This document shows, one piece after another, positions 43,673 to 52,457 of a DNA stretch of 64,000 bases. Below the pieces are notes generated by a model. The model had not been told where the DNA came from, did not search any database, and saw nothing but the letters and a program-made list of their open reading frames with translations. Positions within the stretch are counted from its first letter, which is position 1. Each line of letters starts with the position of its first letter. The stretch is from an uncultured Selenomonadales bacterium (GTDB lineage Bacteria > Bacillota > Negativicutes > Selenomonadales > Selenomonadaceae), in assembly GCA_947304355.1 (NCBI GenBank), contig CAMZAX010000006.1, positions 1 to 64,000 of the forward strand, read 5' to 3'. The translations under genes were made by a program, and so were the position numbers.

Positions 43673-43951
43673 ATGCGGAAAAGAAGCGGTTTCAACTGGT
43701 TTGCGTTGGTGATGTTCGCGATGATCGCTTACTTCTCGACGGTTTTGATTTCTCAGCAGGTGCACCTGTCGCACGTCAGCGAAAGTCAACGAATCGCCGA
43801 CAAGCGACTGGAAAAAGCAAAGGCGGCGAACGAAAAGTTGCGCAAGGAACTCGCCGAACTGCAGGACATCAACAACATTGAACGGCTGGCGCGCGAAGAT
43901 TTGGGGCTCGCCAAAAACGGCGAAATGCCCTATCAAGCGACGCGCCCGTAA
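43673..43951 (+). CDS. Septum formation initiator FtsB/DivIC-like
   Basis: This 92-residue bitopic protein has a basic N-terminus and one membrane helix (FNWFALVMFAMIAYFSTVLI). A coiled coil (KRLEKAKAANEKLRKELAEL) follows, and then the FtsB/DivIC end motif IERLAREDLGLAKNGE. It stabilises the FtsQ-FtsL complex. In Firmicutes it precedes the S1-domain gene exactly as seen here. Confidence 0.9.
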   Translation: MRKRSGFNWFALVMFAMIAYFSTVLISQQVHLSHVSESQRIADKRLEKAKAANEKLRKELAELQDINNIERLAREDLGLAKNGEMPYQATRP

Positions 43952-43987
43952 GCTGAAGTTAAATTTTTGTTTTGGGAGGACAGTATT

Positions 43988-44413
43988 TTGGCAATGGAAG
44001 CAGGCAGCATTGTGGAAGGCAAGGTCACGCGAATCACGAATTTCGGTGCCTTCGTGGAGCTGGAAGACGGGAAAGTCGGGCTGATTCACATTTCCGAAGT
44101 CGCCGATGTTTACGTCAATGACGTGCACGATTTTTTGAGCGAAGGCGACAAAGTGCAAGTTAAGGTCGTAAACATCGACGGCAACAAGATCGCGCTGTCT
44201 TTGAAGCAGGCTAAGCCCAAGCCGCCGCAAGAGAGCGACGGGCAACAGTTCAGGCAAAATCGGCGCGGAGACTTTCGCAAGCCACAAAGGCAGCTTTCGG
44301 CCTCATTTGAAGACAAGCTGTCGAAATTTCTCAAGGACAGCGACGAGCGTCTGACCGACCTCAAGCGCAAGACCGATTCCAAGCGCGGCGGGCGCGGTTC
44401 GCGGCGCGATTAA
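43988..44413 (+). CDS. S1-domain RNA-binding protein (YabR-like)
   Basis: The 141-residue protein has one S1 domain in residues ~3-75 (GSIVEGKVTRITNFGAFVEL, GLIHISEVADVYV, NKIALSLKQA). A basic, Gln/Arg-rich tail follows. TTG 43988 was chosen because GGGAGGA lies upstream. It sits between divIC and tilS, as yabR does in Bacillus. Confidence 0.9.
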   Translation: MAMEAGSIVEGKVTRITNFGAFVELEDGKVGLIHISEVADVYVNDVHDFLSEGDKVQVKVVNIDGNKIALSLKQAKPKPPQESDGQQFRQNRRGDFRKPQRQLSASFEDKLSKFLKDSDERLTDLKRKTDSKRGGRGSRRD

Positions 44414-44464
44414 CAACGGGGGAGTTAGGAGCCGGCACAGCCGATTCCTAAAGATTTTTTTTTC

Positions 44465-45463
44465 ATGCTGAAACGGTTCATTGACATTTGCTCAACGGCA
44501 AAAATTTTCGACGGCGTGCGCAAAGTTCTAATCGCGGTGTCGGGCGGCGCGGACTCCCTTGCACTTGCCGAGCTGATGATTAATTCGCGGCGGCGTTTCA
44601 AGTTGGAGCTTGTCATTGCGCATTACGAACACGGCCTGCGCGGGCAAGCCTCAATCGACGACGCGGCATTTGTCGAAGCCTTCGCACGCGAGCGCGGCGT
44701 TGAATTTATTGGCGGGCACGGCGACGTTAAAGCTTTCGCGGCGGAACAAAAAATTTCCGTCGAGACGGCGGCGCGGACGTTGCGCTACAAATTTTTATCC
44801 GAAACCCGACGCGATTTGAATTGCGACGCGATTGCCCTTGCGCACCACGCCGACGACCAAGCCGAGACGATTTTGATGCGGCTCCTGCGCGGCGCGACGT
44901 TGACGGGCTTATCCGCAATGAAGTTCCGCACGCGCTCCGACGATTACGGCTTGCTGATTCGCCCGTTGCTGAACTTTCGCAAGGACGCGCTTGAAAATTT
45001 CTGCCGACGACGTAACTTGACGCCGCGCCTTGATGCAACGAACTTCGAGACTGACGCCACGCGCAACAAGATTCGCCTTGAACTTATCCCGACGCTTGAA
45101 ACGTTCAATCCCGCGCTTGTCGAGACGCTTTGCCGATTCGGTGAAGTCGCTGCGGACGAGGCTGACTTCATTGCCGCGCAGACCGATAAAATTTTCCCCG
45201 CCGTCGTCCGCGACAATTCAATCGTCCGCGCAGAATTTGTTAAGTTGCACCCGGCACTTCAACGCGCCGTCGTGAAAAAATTCGTCGCGCAAGTCACGGG
45301 CTCTGTCAAGGATTTCGGCTTCGTGCACTTCGAGGGCGTCCGCAACGTTTTAATCAGCGGCTTGACAGGCGTCGAACTGCCCAAACATTTCCGCGCAGAT
45401 TTACGACACGGAAAACTTTACATAAAAACAAGGGAGCAGGGACAAGGGACAAGGGACAAGTAA
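44465..45463 (+). CDS. tilS: tRNA(Ile)-lysidine synthetase
   Basis: This 332-residue PP-loop ATPase converts C34 of tRNA-Ile(CAU) to lysidine. VSGGADSLALAE is the PP-loop, and ALAHHADDQAETILMRLLRGA is the second signature. It is shorter than the ~460-residue form, and little remains of the C-terminal TilS domain. The last ten residues (REQGQGTRDK) are encoded by the GGGACAAG repeat, which supplies the stop codon. Confidence 0.92.
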   Translation: MLKRFIDICSTAKIFDGVRKVLIAVSGGADSLALAELMINSRRRFKLELVIAHYEHGLRGQASIDDAAFVEAFARERGVEFIGGHGDVKAFAAEQKISVETAARTLRYKFLSETRRDLNCDAIALAHHADDQAETILMRLLRGATLTGLSAMKFRTRSDDYGLLIRPLLNFRKDALENFCRRRNLTPRLDATNFETDATRNKIRLELIPTLETFNPALVETLCRFGEVAADEADFIAAQTDKIFPAVVRDNSIVRAEFVKLHPALQRAVVKKFVAQVTGSVKDFGFVHFEGVRNVLISGLTGVELPKHFRADLRHGKLYIKTREQGQGTRDK

Positions 45464-45500
45464 AAAAAACTTGTCCCTTACCCCTTACCCCTTGTCCCTA
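45430..45500. repeat. GGGACAAG repeat, locus 4 (hairpin, overlaps tilS end)
   Basis: Three GGGACAAG units, an A-rich loop (TAAAAAAAA) and the inverse CTTGTCCCTTACCCC units form a long hairpin. Its left arm is translated as the last codons of tilS. Confidence 0.9.
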
Positions 45501-45520
45501 AAAAGAAAGGGTTGATTGCT

Positions 45521-46078
45521 TTGAAGAGTAAAGAAGATTACATCGAACGCGTGCTGTACACCGAGGAGGAAATCGCCGCCCGCGCCAAGGAAATCAGCGC
45601 GCAAATCAGCGAAGACTACAAGGACATCGCCAAGCCGCTCTTGACGGTCGGCATCCTCAACGGCGCAGTCATGTTTTACACCGACGTTGTGCGGCGGCTG
45701 ACCATCCCCGTCCAATTCGACTTTTTAATCGCCTCAAGCTACGACGCCAACAGCCACACCAGCGGCAAAGTCAACATCCTCAAGAACCTGGACAACGACC
45801 CCAAAGGGCGCGACATCTTGCTTGTCGAAGACATAATCGATTCGGGCACGACAATGAATTACCTTATCGATTACTTCCTGGACAAAAAGGCAAACAGCGT
45901 CAAAGTCTGCACGTTGCTCAACAAGCCCAGCCGTCGCAAAGTCGACGTTAAGATTGATTACTGCGGCTTTGAAGTGCCCGACGAATTCATTGTCGGCTAC
46001 GGGCTCGACTTCGCGCAACACTATCGCAACTTGCCCTACCTCGGCATTTTGAATCGCAGCGTTTACGGCGGAAAATGA
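45521..46078 (+). CDS. hpt: Hypoxanthine phosphoribosyltransferase
   Basis: This ~185-residue purine-salvage enzyme forms IMP or GMP from hypoxanthine or guanine and [23 protein letters not shown] is the PRPP-binding loop. [18 protein letters not shown] and [19 protein letters not shown] are family landmarks. TTG 45521 suits the AAAGG spacing better than TTG 45512. It is coupled to ftsH by ATGA. Confidence 0.95.
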   Translation: MKSKEDYIERVLYTEEEIAARAKEISAQISEDYKDIAKPLLTVGILNGAVMFYTDVVRRLTIPVQFDFLIASSYDANSHTSGKVNILKNLDNDPKGRDILLVEDIIDSGTTMNYLIDYFLDKKANSVKVCTLLNKPSRRKVDVKIDYCGFEVPDEFIVGYGLDFAQHYRNLPYLGILNRSVYGGK

Positions 46079-47994
46079 TGAACAGTTTCTTGCGCAACGT
46101 CGGGTTCTATTTGCTGGTGATTTTTATCGCGATAACAGCCTACGATTATTTTTCGGTCAAGCCGCAGCCGGTGGAGGAAACGAGCTATTCGCAATTCCTT
46201 CAGCTGGTCGAACAGGGCGAAGTAACGAAAGTCGTCTTGGTCAAGAACACGATTAAGGTCACGAAAAAAGACGGCGGCGAGTTCACGACGACAGCACCCG
46301 ACGAGCCGATTGGCGACGAAACACTTGTCGGAAAACTCGAAGCCAAGGGCGTAGAAATAACCGCGCAGAATCCCAAAGACCCGCCCTGGTGGATGACACT
46401 CCTTTCGTCGCTGTTGCCGATTTTGCTGTTGGTGGGCTTTTGGTACTTCATGATAAGTCAGACGCAGGGCGGCGGCGGCAAAGTCTTTTCCTTCGGCAAA
46501 AGTCGCGCAAAACTCATGGGCGGCGACAAAGTCAAAGTCACGTTCAACGACGTTGCCGGCGCGGACGAGGCAAAGGAAGAACTTGCCGAGGTCGTCGAAT
46601 TCCTCAAGCACCCGAAAAAATTCAACGACTTGGGCGCGCGCATTCCGAAGGGCGTCTTGCTGTTCGGTCCGCCCGGCACCGGCAAAACCTTGCTTGCAAA
46701 GGCGGTCGCGGGCGAGGCGGGCGTCGCGTTCTTTTCGATAAGCGGCTCCGATTTCGTCGAAATGTTCGTGGGCGTCGGCGCGTCGCGTGTTCGTGATTTG
46801 TTCGCGCAGGCGAAGAAAAATTCCCCGTGCATAATCTTTATCGACGAGATCGACGCGGTTGGTCGTCAACGCGGCGCAGGCTTGGGCGGCGGACACGACG
46901 AACGCGAACAGACTCTTAACCAGTTGCTTGTCGAAATGGACGGCTTCGCGCCCAACGAGGGCATTATCATAATCGCCGCGACGAATCGCCCCGACATTCT
47001 CGACCGCGCGCTGTTGAGACCCGGACGCTTCGACAGACAAATCGTCGTCGACAAACCCGACGTGACGGGGCGCATTGCAATTTTGCGCGTGCACACGAAG
47101 GGCAAGCCGATTGCCAAAGACGCCGACCTTGACGTTTTGGCGCGACGCACTCCCGGTTTCACGGGCGCGGACTTGGCGAATCTTGTCAACGAGGCGGCTC
47201 TCTTGGCGGCGCGGCGCAATAAGCACGAAATCAACATGACCGAGCTTGAAGAATCTATCGAACGCGTCATGGCGGGTCCCGAACGCAAATCCAAAGTCAT
47301 GAGCGACGACGAAAAGAAACTTACCGCTTATCACGAAGGCGGGCACGCGCTGGTTGGCATGATGCTTAAACACGCCGACCCCGTTCACAAAGTCACGATA
47401 ATTCCGCGCGGCAGGGCGGGCGGTTACACGCTGATGTTGCCGAAAGAAGACCGCAGCTACGCCACGCGCTCCGAGCTGATTGACCGCTTGAAAGTCGCAA
47501 TGGGCGGGCGTGTCGCCGAAGAAATTGTCCTGAACGAAATTTCAACGGGCGCGTCGCAAGACATTCAGCAGGCAAGCCGAATCGTCCGCGCAATGATTAT
47601 GCAATACGGCATGAGCAACGTCCTTGGTCCCGTGGCTTACGGCGGCGACCCGACGCAGCAATACTATCTTGGACAACCGCAGAAAAATTATTCCGAGGAA
47701 GTTGCGAGCGAAATCGACAAAGAAGTTCAACGCTACATGGAGGAGGCTTACGACGCTTGCCGCACGATTATCAACGACAACCGCGACAAGCTTGAGCTGA
47801 TTGCCAAAGCCTTGCTTGACAAGGAAACACTTTCGGCGCAGGAGCTTAAGGACATCGTATTCGGCGCGGACGTTCCCGAATTTGAACAGCCGTTTGAAAA
47901 GGACGAACCGCCGCCCGTGCCCGTTGATCTGACAAAGCCCGCGCAGGTCGAGCAACCGAAATTGCCCGACGAATCTACACCGAGTCCCGTTTAA
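46075..47994 (+). CDS. ftsH: ATP-dependent zinc metalloprotease FtsH
   Basis: This 639-residue membrane-anchored AAA+ protease degrades membrane and regulatory proteins. Two N-terminal membrane helices flank a periplasmic domain. Walker A is [14 protein letters not shown], Walker [12 protein letters not shown], and the protease site [12 protein letters not shown] (HExxH). The tail is Pro/Glu-rich. The order tilS-hpt-ftsH is conserved in Firmicutes. Confidence 0.98.
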   Translation: MMNSFLRNVGFYLLVIFIAITAYDYFSVKPQPVEETSYSQFLQLVEQGEVTKVVLVKNTIKVTKKDGGEFTTTAPDEPIGDETLVGKLEAKGVEITAQNPKDPPWWMTLLSSLLPILLLVGFWYFMISQTQGGGGKVFSFGKSRAKLMGGDKVKVTFNDVAGADEAKEELAEVVEFLKHPKKFNDLGARIPKGVLLFGPPGTGKTLLAKAVAGEAGVAFFSISGSDFVEMFVGVGASRVRDLFAQAKKNSPCIIFIDEIDAVGRQRGAGLGGGHDEREQTLNQLLVEMDGFAPNEGIIIIAATNRPDILDRALLRPGRFDRQIVVDKPDVTGRIAILRVHTKGKPIAKDADLDVLARRTPGFTGADLANLVNEAALLAARRNKHEINMTELEESIERVMAGPERKSKVMSDDEKKLTAYHEGGHALVGMMLKHADPVHKVTIIPRGRAGGYTLMLPKEDRSYATRSELIDRLKVAMGGRVAEEIVLNEISTGASQDIQQASRIVRAMIMQYGMSNVLGPVAYGGDPTQQYYLGQPQKNYSEEVASEIDKEVQRYMEEAYDACRTIINDNRDKLELIAKALLDKETLSAQELKDIVFGADVPEFEQPFEKDEPPPVPVDLTKPAQVEQPKLPDESTPSPV

Positions 47995-48056
47995 AATTTT
48001 TCTTTGAGGAAGTGACCGACGTTGAGTTTGTTGCAACGCGGTCTTATTTTTTTTGG

Positions 48057-48175
48057 AGGAGGAAATTTTTTGCGTCACGACCCGCTTTAAAAGCGGGGGA
48101 ACAGTTTTCGCGTTTGAGTACCCGTTAAATTTAAATCATTAGCCGCGCCGAAGGAGGAAATTTTTTGCGTCACGA
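48057..48175. repeat. 24-bp direct repeat carrying a ribosome-binding site and start codon
   Basis: An identical 24-bp block (AGGAGGAAATTTTTTGCGTC plus four bases) occurs at 48057-48080 and 48152-48175. The second copy starts the next gene. The first leads into only a five-codon frame ending within a perfect 7-bp hairpin (48081-48097). It looks like a partial duplication of the gene's 5' end. Confidence 0.8.
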
Positions 48176-48449
48176 ATATTTGAAACTCGTCCCCGAAAAT
48201 ATTACCGTCACGTTCACGGACATTCACTTTTCCAAGCGGCAAGGCGAAAGCATAACCGTCCACCTGGAACGTCCCAACGCCAACGGCTTCGACATCGCCG
48301 AATACGTTTTGCCCGTTTGCTACTGCAAAAAATGCATGGGCTTCACCGAGGACGAGGAATATAAGTTGCGGCGGTTCGTCGAGAGAAACAGCCCGTTGAT
48401 TTGGGAAATCGCCCGCGAGGACGGTGAGATCGTTGCCGATATTGTTTGA
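48165..48449 (+). CDS. Small hypothetical protein preceding a DUF4160-like gene
   Basis: The 94-residue protein starts at TTG 48165 after AAGGAGG. It has a beta-rich N-terminus (EYLKLVPENITVTFTDIHF) and a CYCKKCMGF motif with two or three Cys that could bind metal. The C-terminus is acidic (FVERNSPLIWEIAREDGEIV). No family is recognised. It overlaps the next gene by 26 bases or less, so the two are coupled. Confidence 0.65.
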   Translation: MRHEYLKLVPENITVTFTDIHFSKRQGESITVHLERPNANGFDIAEYVLPVCYCKKCMGFTEDEEYKLRRFVERNSPLIWEIAREDGEIVADIV

Positions 48450-48690
48450 GCTCTACGGTTACAAAATTTTCTTTTGGTCGAACGAAAACAACGAGCCGAT
48501 TCACGTTCACGTTGCCAAGGGCAAGCAATCCGCCAACGCCACAAAAATTTGGCTGCCCGCCGAAAGCAATCCTGTCGTCGTGCACAACAAAAGCCGCATT
48601 CCGCAAAAAGATTTGTCACGACTTTTAAAAGTCGTCGCGCAAAATCGTGACACGATAATCGCTCGTTGGTATGATTATTTCGGCAAGTGA
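48424..48690 (+). CDS. DUF4160-like protein
   Basis: The 88-residue protein fits DUF4160: YGYKIFFWSNENNEPIHVHV near the start, then a basic segment and a helical end (RIPQKDLSRLLKVVAQNRD). DUF4160 genes usually pair with DUF2442, and some annotations treat them as toxin-antitoxin-like; that is unproven. The start may be GTG 48424 or TTG 48433 (MPILFELYGYK), which looks more like relatives. Confidence 0.8.
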   Translation: MRSLPILFELYGYKIFFWSNENNEPIHVHVAKGKQSANATKIWLPAESNPVVVHNKSRIPQKDLSRLLKVVAQNRDTIIARWYDYFGK

Positions 48691-48703
48691 GGAGGAATTT
48701 TTT

Positions 48704-49699
48704 ATGAGTGAAGTTGTATTGCATTACACCCGCGCAGGTCACGTCGAAAACATTCATCGCGGCGACGTGGCAGCGGTCAACTGCAAGGGCGAAGTCGTCG
48801 CGGCGGTCGGCAACGCGCATCTGCCAATGTTCTGGCGTTCGGCGGCGAAGCCCTTTCAAGCGTTGCCTTTTGTGAAAAACGGCGGGCTCGAACGCTACAA
48901 CATAACCGAAGAGGAACTTGCGTTGCTCGTCTCCAGTCACAGCGGCGAAGAAAATCACGTCGCGCTTGTTCGCGGAATTCTTGCTAAGTTGGGTCTCGAC
49001 GAATCGGTTTTGGATTGCGGCGTCGTGCGACCAATGAGCGGCAAGGCGTTCAAAAAAATCATCTCGGCGGGCGAAAAAGTCTTGCCCGTGCACAATCCCT
49101 GCTCCGGCAAACATTCGCAGATAATCGCGCTGTCAATGATGCTCGGCGTCCCCTACCAAGGCTACACGCAACCCGAACACGACGCGCAGAAAATTATCTT
49201 CAAGCATGTGGCAATGGCGTCGCGTATGCCCGAAGACAAGCTCGAAATCGGAATCGACGGTTGCGGCGTGCCCGTGTTCTACCTGCCGATTTACAACATG
49301 TCGCTCGCCTATGCGCGCCTGTCGACGCCCGCAAAAGGCGATTGGGGCGAATACGAACTTGCCGCGACGAAAATTCGCGACGCAATGAGCCGCTACCCGC
49401 AAGTCTTGTCGGGCAACGGTCGAATCGATTTGGCGGTCTCGGAAGTCACGGGCGGCAGGATTATCGCGAAAATCGGCTCGGACGCTGTTTATTGCCTTGC
49501 TGTCAAGGACGGCGACTTGGGTATCACGTTCAAGATTGAGGACGGTTCTTACGCGGCAGTTACGCCCATGACGATCGCCGTGTTGAAACATCTGGACTTG
49601 CTCAGCAAAGACGAAGCGGCGGAGCTCGATAAAATGTTCCCGCCCGTGCTGAAGAATCATCGCGGCGAAATTATCGGCACAATCGAAACTGTCTTTTAA
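48704..49699 (+). CDS. Asparaginase (type II-like family)
   Basis: This 331-residue protein belongs to the thermolabile/R. etli-type asparaginase family. It begins VVLHYTRAGHVENIHRGDVA and contains FWRSAAKPFQALP, SHSGEENHVALVRGIL and the HNPCSGKHSQIIAL block with conserved Ser, Lys and Cys. It hydrolyses asparagine to aspartate and ammonia. ATG 48704 follows GAGGAGG. Confidence 0.9.
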   Translation: MSEVVLHYTRAGHVENIHRGDVAAVNCKGEVVAAVGNAHLPMFWRSAAKPFQALPFVKNGGLERYNITEEELALLVSSHSGEENHVALVRGILAKLGLDESVLDCGVVRPMSGKAFKKIISAGEKVLPVHNPCSGKHSQIIALSMMLGVPYQGYTQPEHDAQKIIFKHVAMASRMPEDKLEIGIDGCGVPVFYLPIYNMSLAYARLSTPAKGDWGEYELAATKIRDAMSRYPQVLSGNGRIDLAVSEVTGGRIIAKIGSDAVYCLAVKDGDLGITFKIEDGSYAAVTPMTIAVLKHLDLLSKDEAAELDKMFPPVLKNHRGEIIGTIETVF

Positions 49700-49747
49700 T
49701 TGAAAAGTCAAGCCGTCTATGCTAAACTTTTATGCGAGGTGACGAAT

Positions 49748-50728
49748 ATGCGAAAGACGACGATTGTTGAAATGTTGAGGAATGCGGGGGAAAATTTTAT
49801 TTCGGGTGAGAGCATCGCCGGAGAGTTGGGCATTTCCCGTACCGCTGTCTGGAAACATATTCAGGCACTTCGCGACAGCGGCTATGAGATTCTCAGCCGT
49901 GAGCGTCGCGGCTACAAGCTCAAAGACGCGCCCGACTTGCTTTTGCCCAGCGAAATTCAAATCGGGCTCGACACCGAAATTGTCGGCAAGGAAATGAATT
50001 ATTATCCTTCCGTCGACTCGACCAATCGCGTCGCAAAAAAGCTGGCGTATCACGGCGCGGCGGACGGCGCAATCGTCGTCGCCGAGGAACAGACCGGCGG
50101 CAAAGGGCGGCTCGACAGAAATTTCTTTTCGCCGCGCGGCAAGGGCATTTGGTTTTCGGTCATCTTGCGCCCGAACTTTCTGCCCAAGGACGCGCCCAAG
50201 TGCACGCTTATGGCGGCGGTCGCCGTCGCCGAGGCAATGACGCGTTTTAAGTTCAAGCCCGAAATCAAATGGCCGAACGACATCATGCACGACGGTCGCA
50301 AGCTCGTCGGCATCTTGACGGAAATGACGGGCGAAATCGCCAAGATAAGTTACATGGTAATCGGCATCGGCATTAACGTAAATATCAGCCGCGACGAATT
50401 CCCCGAAGACCTGCGCGGCATTGCAACTTCCCTGTGCGAAATGAACGGCGGCGAGGAACTTTCCCGCGTGTATCTGCTCCGCGCTGTGCTTGAGGAGTTC
50501 GACAAGTTTTATCGCGAAGTCACGGCGTCGGGCTTCGACAAAGTTCTTGCGCGTTGGAAAAAGTACAACTTCACGCTCGGCAAAAATGTTCGCGTCATAT
50601 CGGCAAGCGACGGCAGTTTTTTCACAGGCAAGGCGATTGATTTGAATCACGACGGCGCGCTTGTCGTCGAAACGGCGAACGGCTTGCAGACAGTCTACGC
50701 GGGCGACGTTTCCATTCGACAGACTTAA
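49748..50728 (+). CDS. birA: Biotin-protein ligase / biotin operon repressor
   Basis: This 326-residue bifunctional protein attaches biotin to carboxylases and can repress biotin genes. Residues ~1-65 form a winged helix-turn-helix (GESIAGELGISRTAVWKHI). The ligase domain has EEQTGGKGRLDRNFFSPRGK and KWPNDIMHDGRKLVGIL. ATG 49748 follows GAGGTGA. The presence of the HTH marks it as class II BirA. Confidence 0.95.
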   Translation: MRKTTIVEMLRNAGENFISGESIAGELGISRTAVWKHIQALRDSGYEILSRERRGYKLKDAPDLLLPSEIQIGLDTEIVGKEMNYYPSVDSTNRVAKKLAYHGAADGAIVVAEEQTGGKGRLDRNFFSPRGKGIWFSVILRPNFLPKDAPKCTLMAAVAVAEAMTRFKFKPEIKWPNDIMHDGRKLVGILTEMTGEIAKISYMVIGIGINVNISRDEFPEDLRGIATSLCEMNGGEELSRVYLLRAVLEEFDKFYREVTASGFDKVLARWKKYNFTLGKNVRVISASDGSFFTGKAIDLNHDGALVVETANGLQTVYAGDVSIRQT

Positions 50729-50764
50729 AGCGTGACGACAGGCTGAAAAGTTTTTGGCAAAGAG

Positions 50765-50796
50765 AATCCCTCAACCTGCGCGGGCGAGGGATTTTT
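50765..50796 (+). terminator. Terminator after birA
   Basis: An 8-bp perfect stem (AATCCCTC with GAGGGATT) runs into a short T-run before the MATE gene. Confidence 0.7.
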
Positions 50797-50813
50797 GATT
50801 CGGAGGAATTTTT

Positions 50814-52160
50814 TTGAACACACGCGATATTGACATGCTGCGCGGCTCGTTGTGGGACAAGATAATTTTGTTCGCCCTGCCGCTTGCGTTGACGGGCGTC
50901 ATGCAACAGCTTTTGAACGCGGCGGACGTCGTGACGCTCGGCAAATTCGTCGGCAAGCACGCAATGGCGGCGGTCGGCAACAACATTTCGATGGTCGGGC
51001 TTATCGTCAGCCTGCTCATGGGCTTGAGTCTCGGCGCGAACGTCGTCATTGCCCAAAACATCGGCGCGAACCGAATCGACAGAGCGCACGCGGCAGTTGG
51101 CACGTCATTCGTCCTTGCGACGGCGGCGGGCATTTTTTTCTGCGCGGTCGGAGAATTTTTGGTCGCGCCGATTTTTTATTTCCTTGAGGTGCCGCCAAGC
51201 GTCGTGGACATGGCAAAAACGTATCTGCGAATTTTTTTGCTGGGTCTGCCGGCAATGAGCCTGTACAACTTCCAAGCGGCGATATTCCGCAGCAAGGGCG
51301 ACACGCGCACGCCGTTGATTGCGTTGGCGATTGCAAGCGGCGTCAATATCGTGCTGAACCTGCTGTTCGTCCTGCAATGCGGTTGGGGAATCGCGGGTGT
51401 GGCGGCGGCGACGGTCATTGCCAACGTCGTCAGCGCGCTTATCATGTTCCGCGCCCTGCTGAAGGCGGACGGCGTCATAAAGCTTGACTTCAACGCGTTG
51501 CACGTCGACAAGGCGGAGCTGTTTGAAATCGTGCGAATCGGCTTGCCGGCGGGCGTCCAAGGCATGGTTTTTTCGCTGTCGAACTTGCTGATTCAAGCGG
51601 CGATAAATTCACTCGGCGCGGACGCAATGGCGGCTTCGGCGGCGGCGTTCACGATTGAGATTAACGTTTTCTGCGTCGTCAACGGCTTCGGGCAGGCGGC
51701 GACCACTTTCGTCGGGCAAAACTACGGCGCGGGCAACTTGCCGCGTTGCAAGCGGGCGACGTGGGTTTCCATGGGCTTGAGTGCCATTTTCATGCAAACG
51801 CTCTGTTGCGTGATTCTGTTCTTTGCCGAAAATATTTTGAGCCTGTTCAACAGCGACCCCGAAGTCATACGGCTCGGCGTGATTCGCCTGTGGTATATCG
51901 TCGCGCCGGAGCTGATTAACGTCTTCATGGAGGGCTTGTCGGGTGCTCTGCGCGGCTACGGCATTTCGCTTACGCCCGCCGTGATTACGTTGGTGTGCGT
52001 GTGCGGCGTGCGCGTTGCGTGGGTCTTCACGGCGTTCGCGCACATCCCGACTTACGCGACGCTCATGGCGGTCTACCCGATAAGTTGGTTTATGACGGCG
52101 CTCGTGCTTGTCGCGGCGTATTTTTATCACATGAAACACCTTAAGCCCGCGCGCAGTTGA
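50814..52160 (+). CDS. MATE-family efflux transporter
   Basis: This 448-residue protein has 12 membrane helices of the multidrug and toxic compound extrusion family. It starts with LRGSLWDKIILFALPLALTG and has LGKFVGKHAMAAVGNN, GLSLGANVVIAQNIGA, and the second-half FGQAATTFVGQNYGAG. It would export cationic compounds with Na+ or H+. The start is TTG 50814. The retron promoter begins directly after its stop. Confidence 0.93.
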   Translation: MNTRDIDMLRGSLWDKIILFALPLALTGVMQQLLNAADVVTLGKFVGKHAMAAVGNNISMVGLIVSLLMGLSLGANVVIAQNIGANRIDRAHAAVGTSFVLATAAGIFFCAVGEFLVAPIFYFLEVPPSVVDMAKTYLRIFLLGLPAMSLYNFQAAIFRSKGDTRTPLIALAIASGVNIVLNLLFVLQCGWGIAGVAAATVIANVVSALIMFRALLKADGVIKLDFNALHVDKAELFEIVRIGLPAGVQGMVFSLSNLLIQAAINSLGADAMAASAAAFTIEINVFCVVNGFGQAATTFVGQNYGAGNLPRCKRATWVSMGLSAIFMQTLCCVILFFAENILSLFNSDPEVIRLGVIRLWYIVAPELINVFMEGLSGALRGYGISLTPAVITLVCVCGVRVAWVFTAFAHIPTYATLMAVYPISWFMTALVLVAAYFYHMKHLKPARS

Positions 52161-52190
52161 TTGACAAACTTATTTTCGCGGTGATACAAT
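52161..52190 (+). promoter_or_regulatory. Retron promoter
   Basis: TTGACA (52161-52166), 18 bp and TACAAT (52185-52190) lie right after the MATE stop and upstream of the structured region. Confidence 0.7.
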
Positions 52191-52199
52191 GTTTTTGTC

Positions 52200-52430
52200 T
52201 TCGGAGAGACTTTCAGCGTTAATGCGCTAAAGAATTGTGTCTTTCCGGGCATAGAGGCGTTGATCAAACCTCTTAGCTGGAAGGCGCAAAAGGGCGCAAA
52301 AGGGTGCCTTCGGTGCCCTGGATTTGGGGTGGAAGGAAAGATTTGGAGGACTCCGATTCGTCGGCGTCCTCGTCAAAGCTCAACCGAATGACGATTCATC
52401 TTTTGTGGAGTGTCTTTAGCGACACGCCGC
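52200..52430 (+). ncRNA. Putative retron msr-msd RNA
   Basis: The region between promoter and reverse transcriptase has no ORF but folds strongly. The outer a1/a2-like pair is CGCTAAAGA (52225-52233) with TCTTTAGCG (52413-52421). An msr-like stem is CTTTCC (52241) with GGAAGG (52279), enclosing AGAGG/CCTCT. A hairpin is AGGGTGCC/GGTGCCCT near 52300. An msd-like long stem is GAGGAC-CCGA...TCGG-GTCCTC at 52346-52371. The layout (promoter, msr, msd, RT) is that of retrons. Exact branch G and cDNA ends cannot be read by eye. Confidence 0.65.
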
Positions 52431-52457
52431 ATTTTGCTTTTATGGAGGTGTTGCGTC

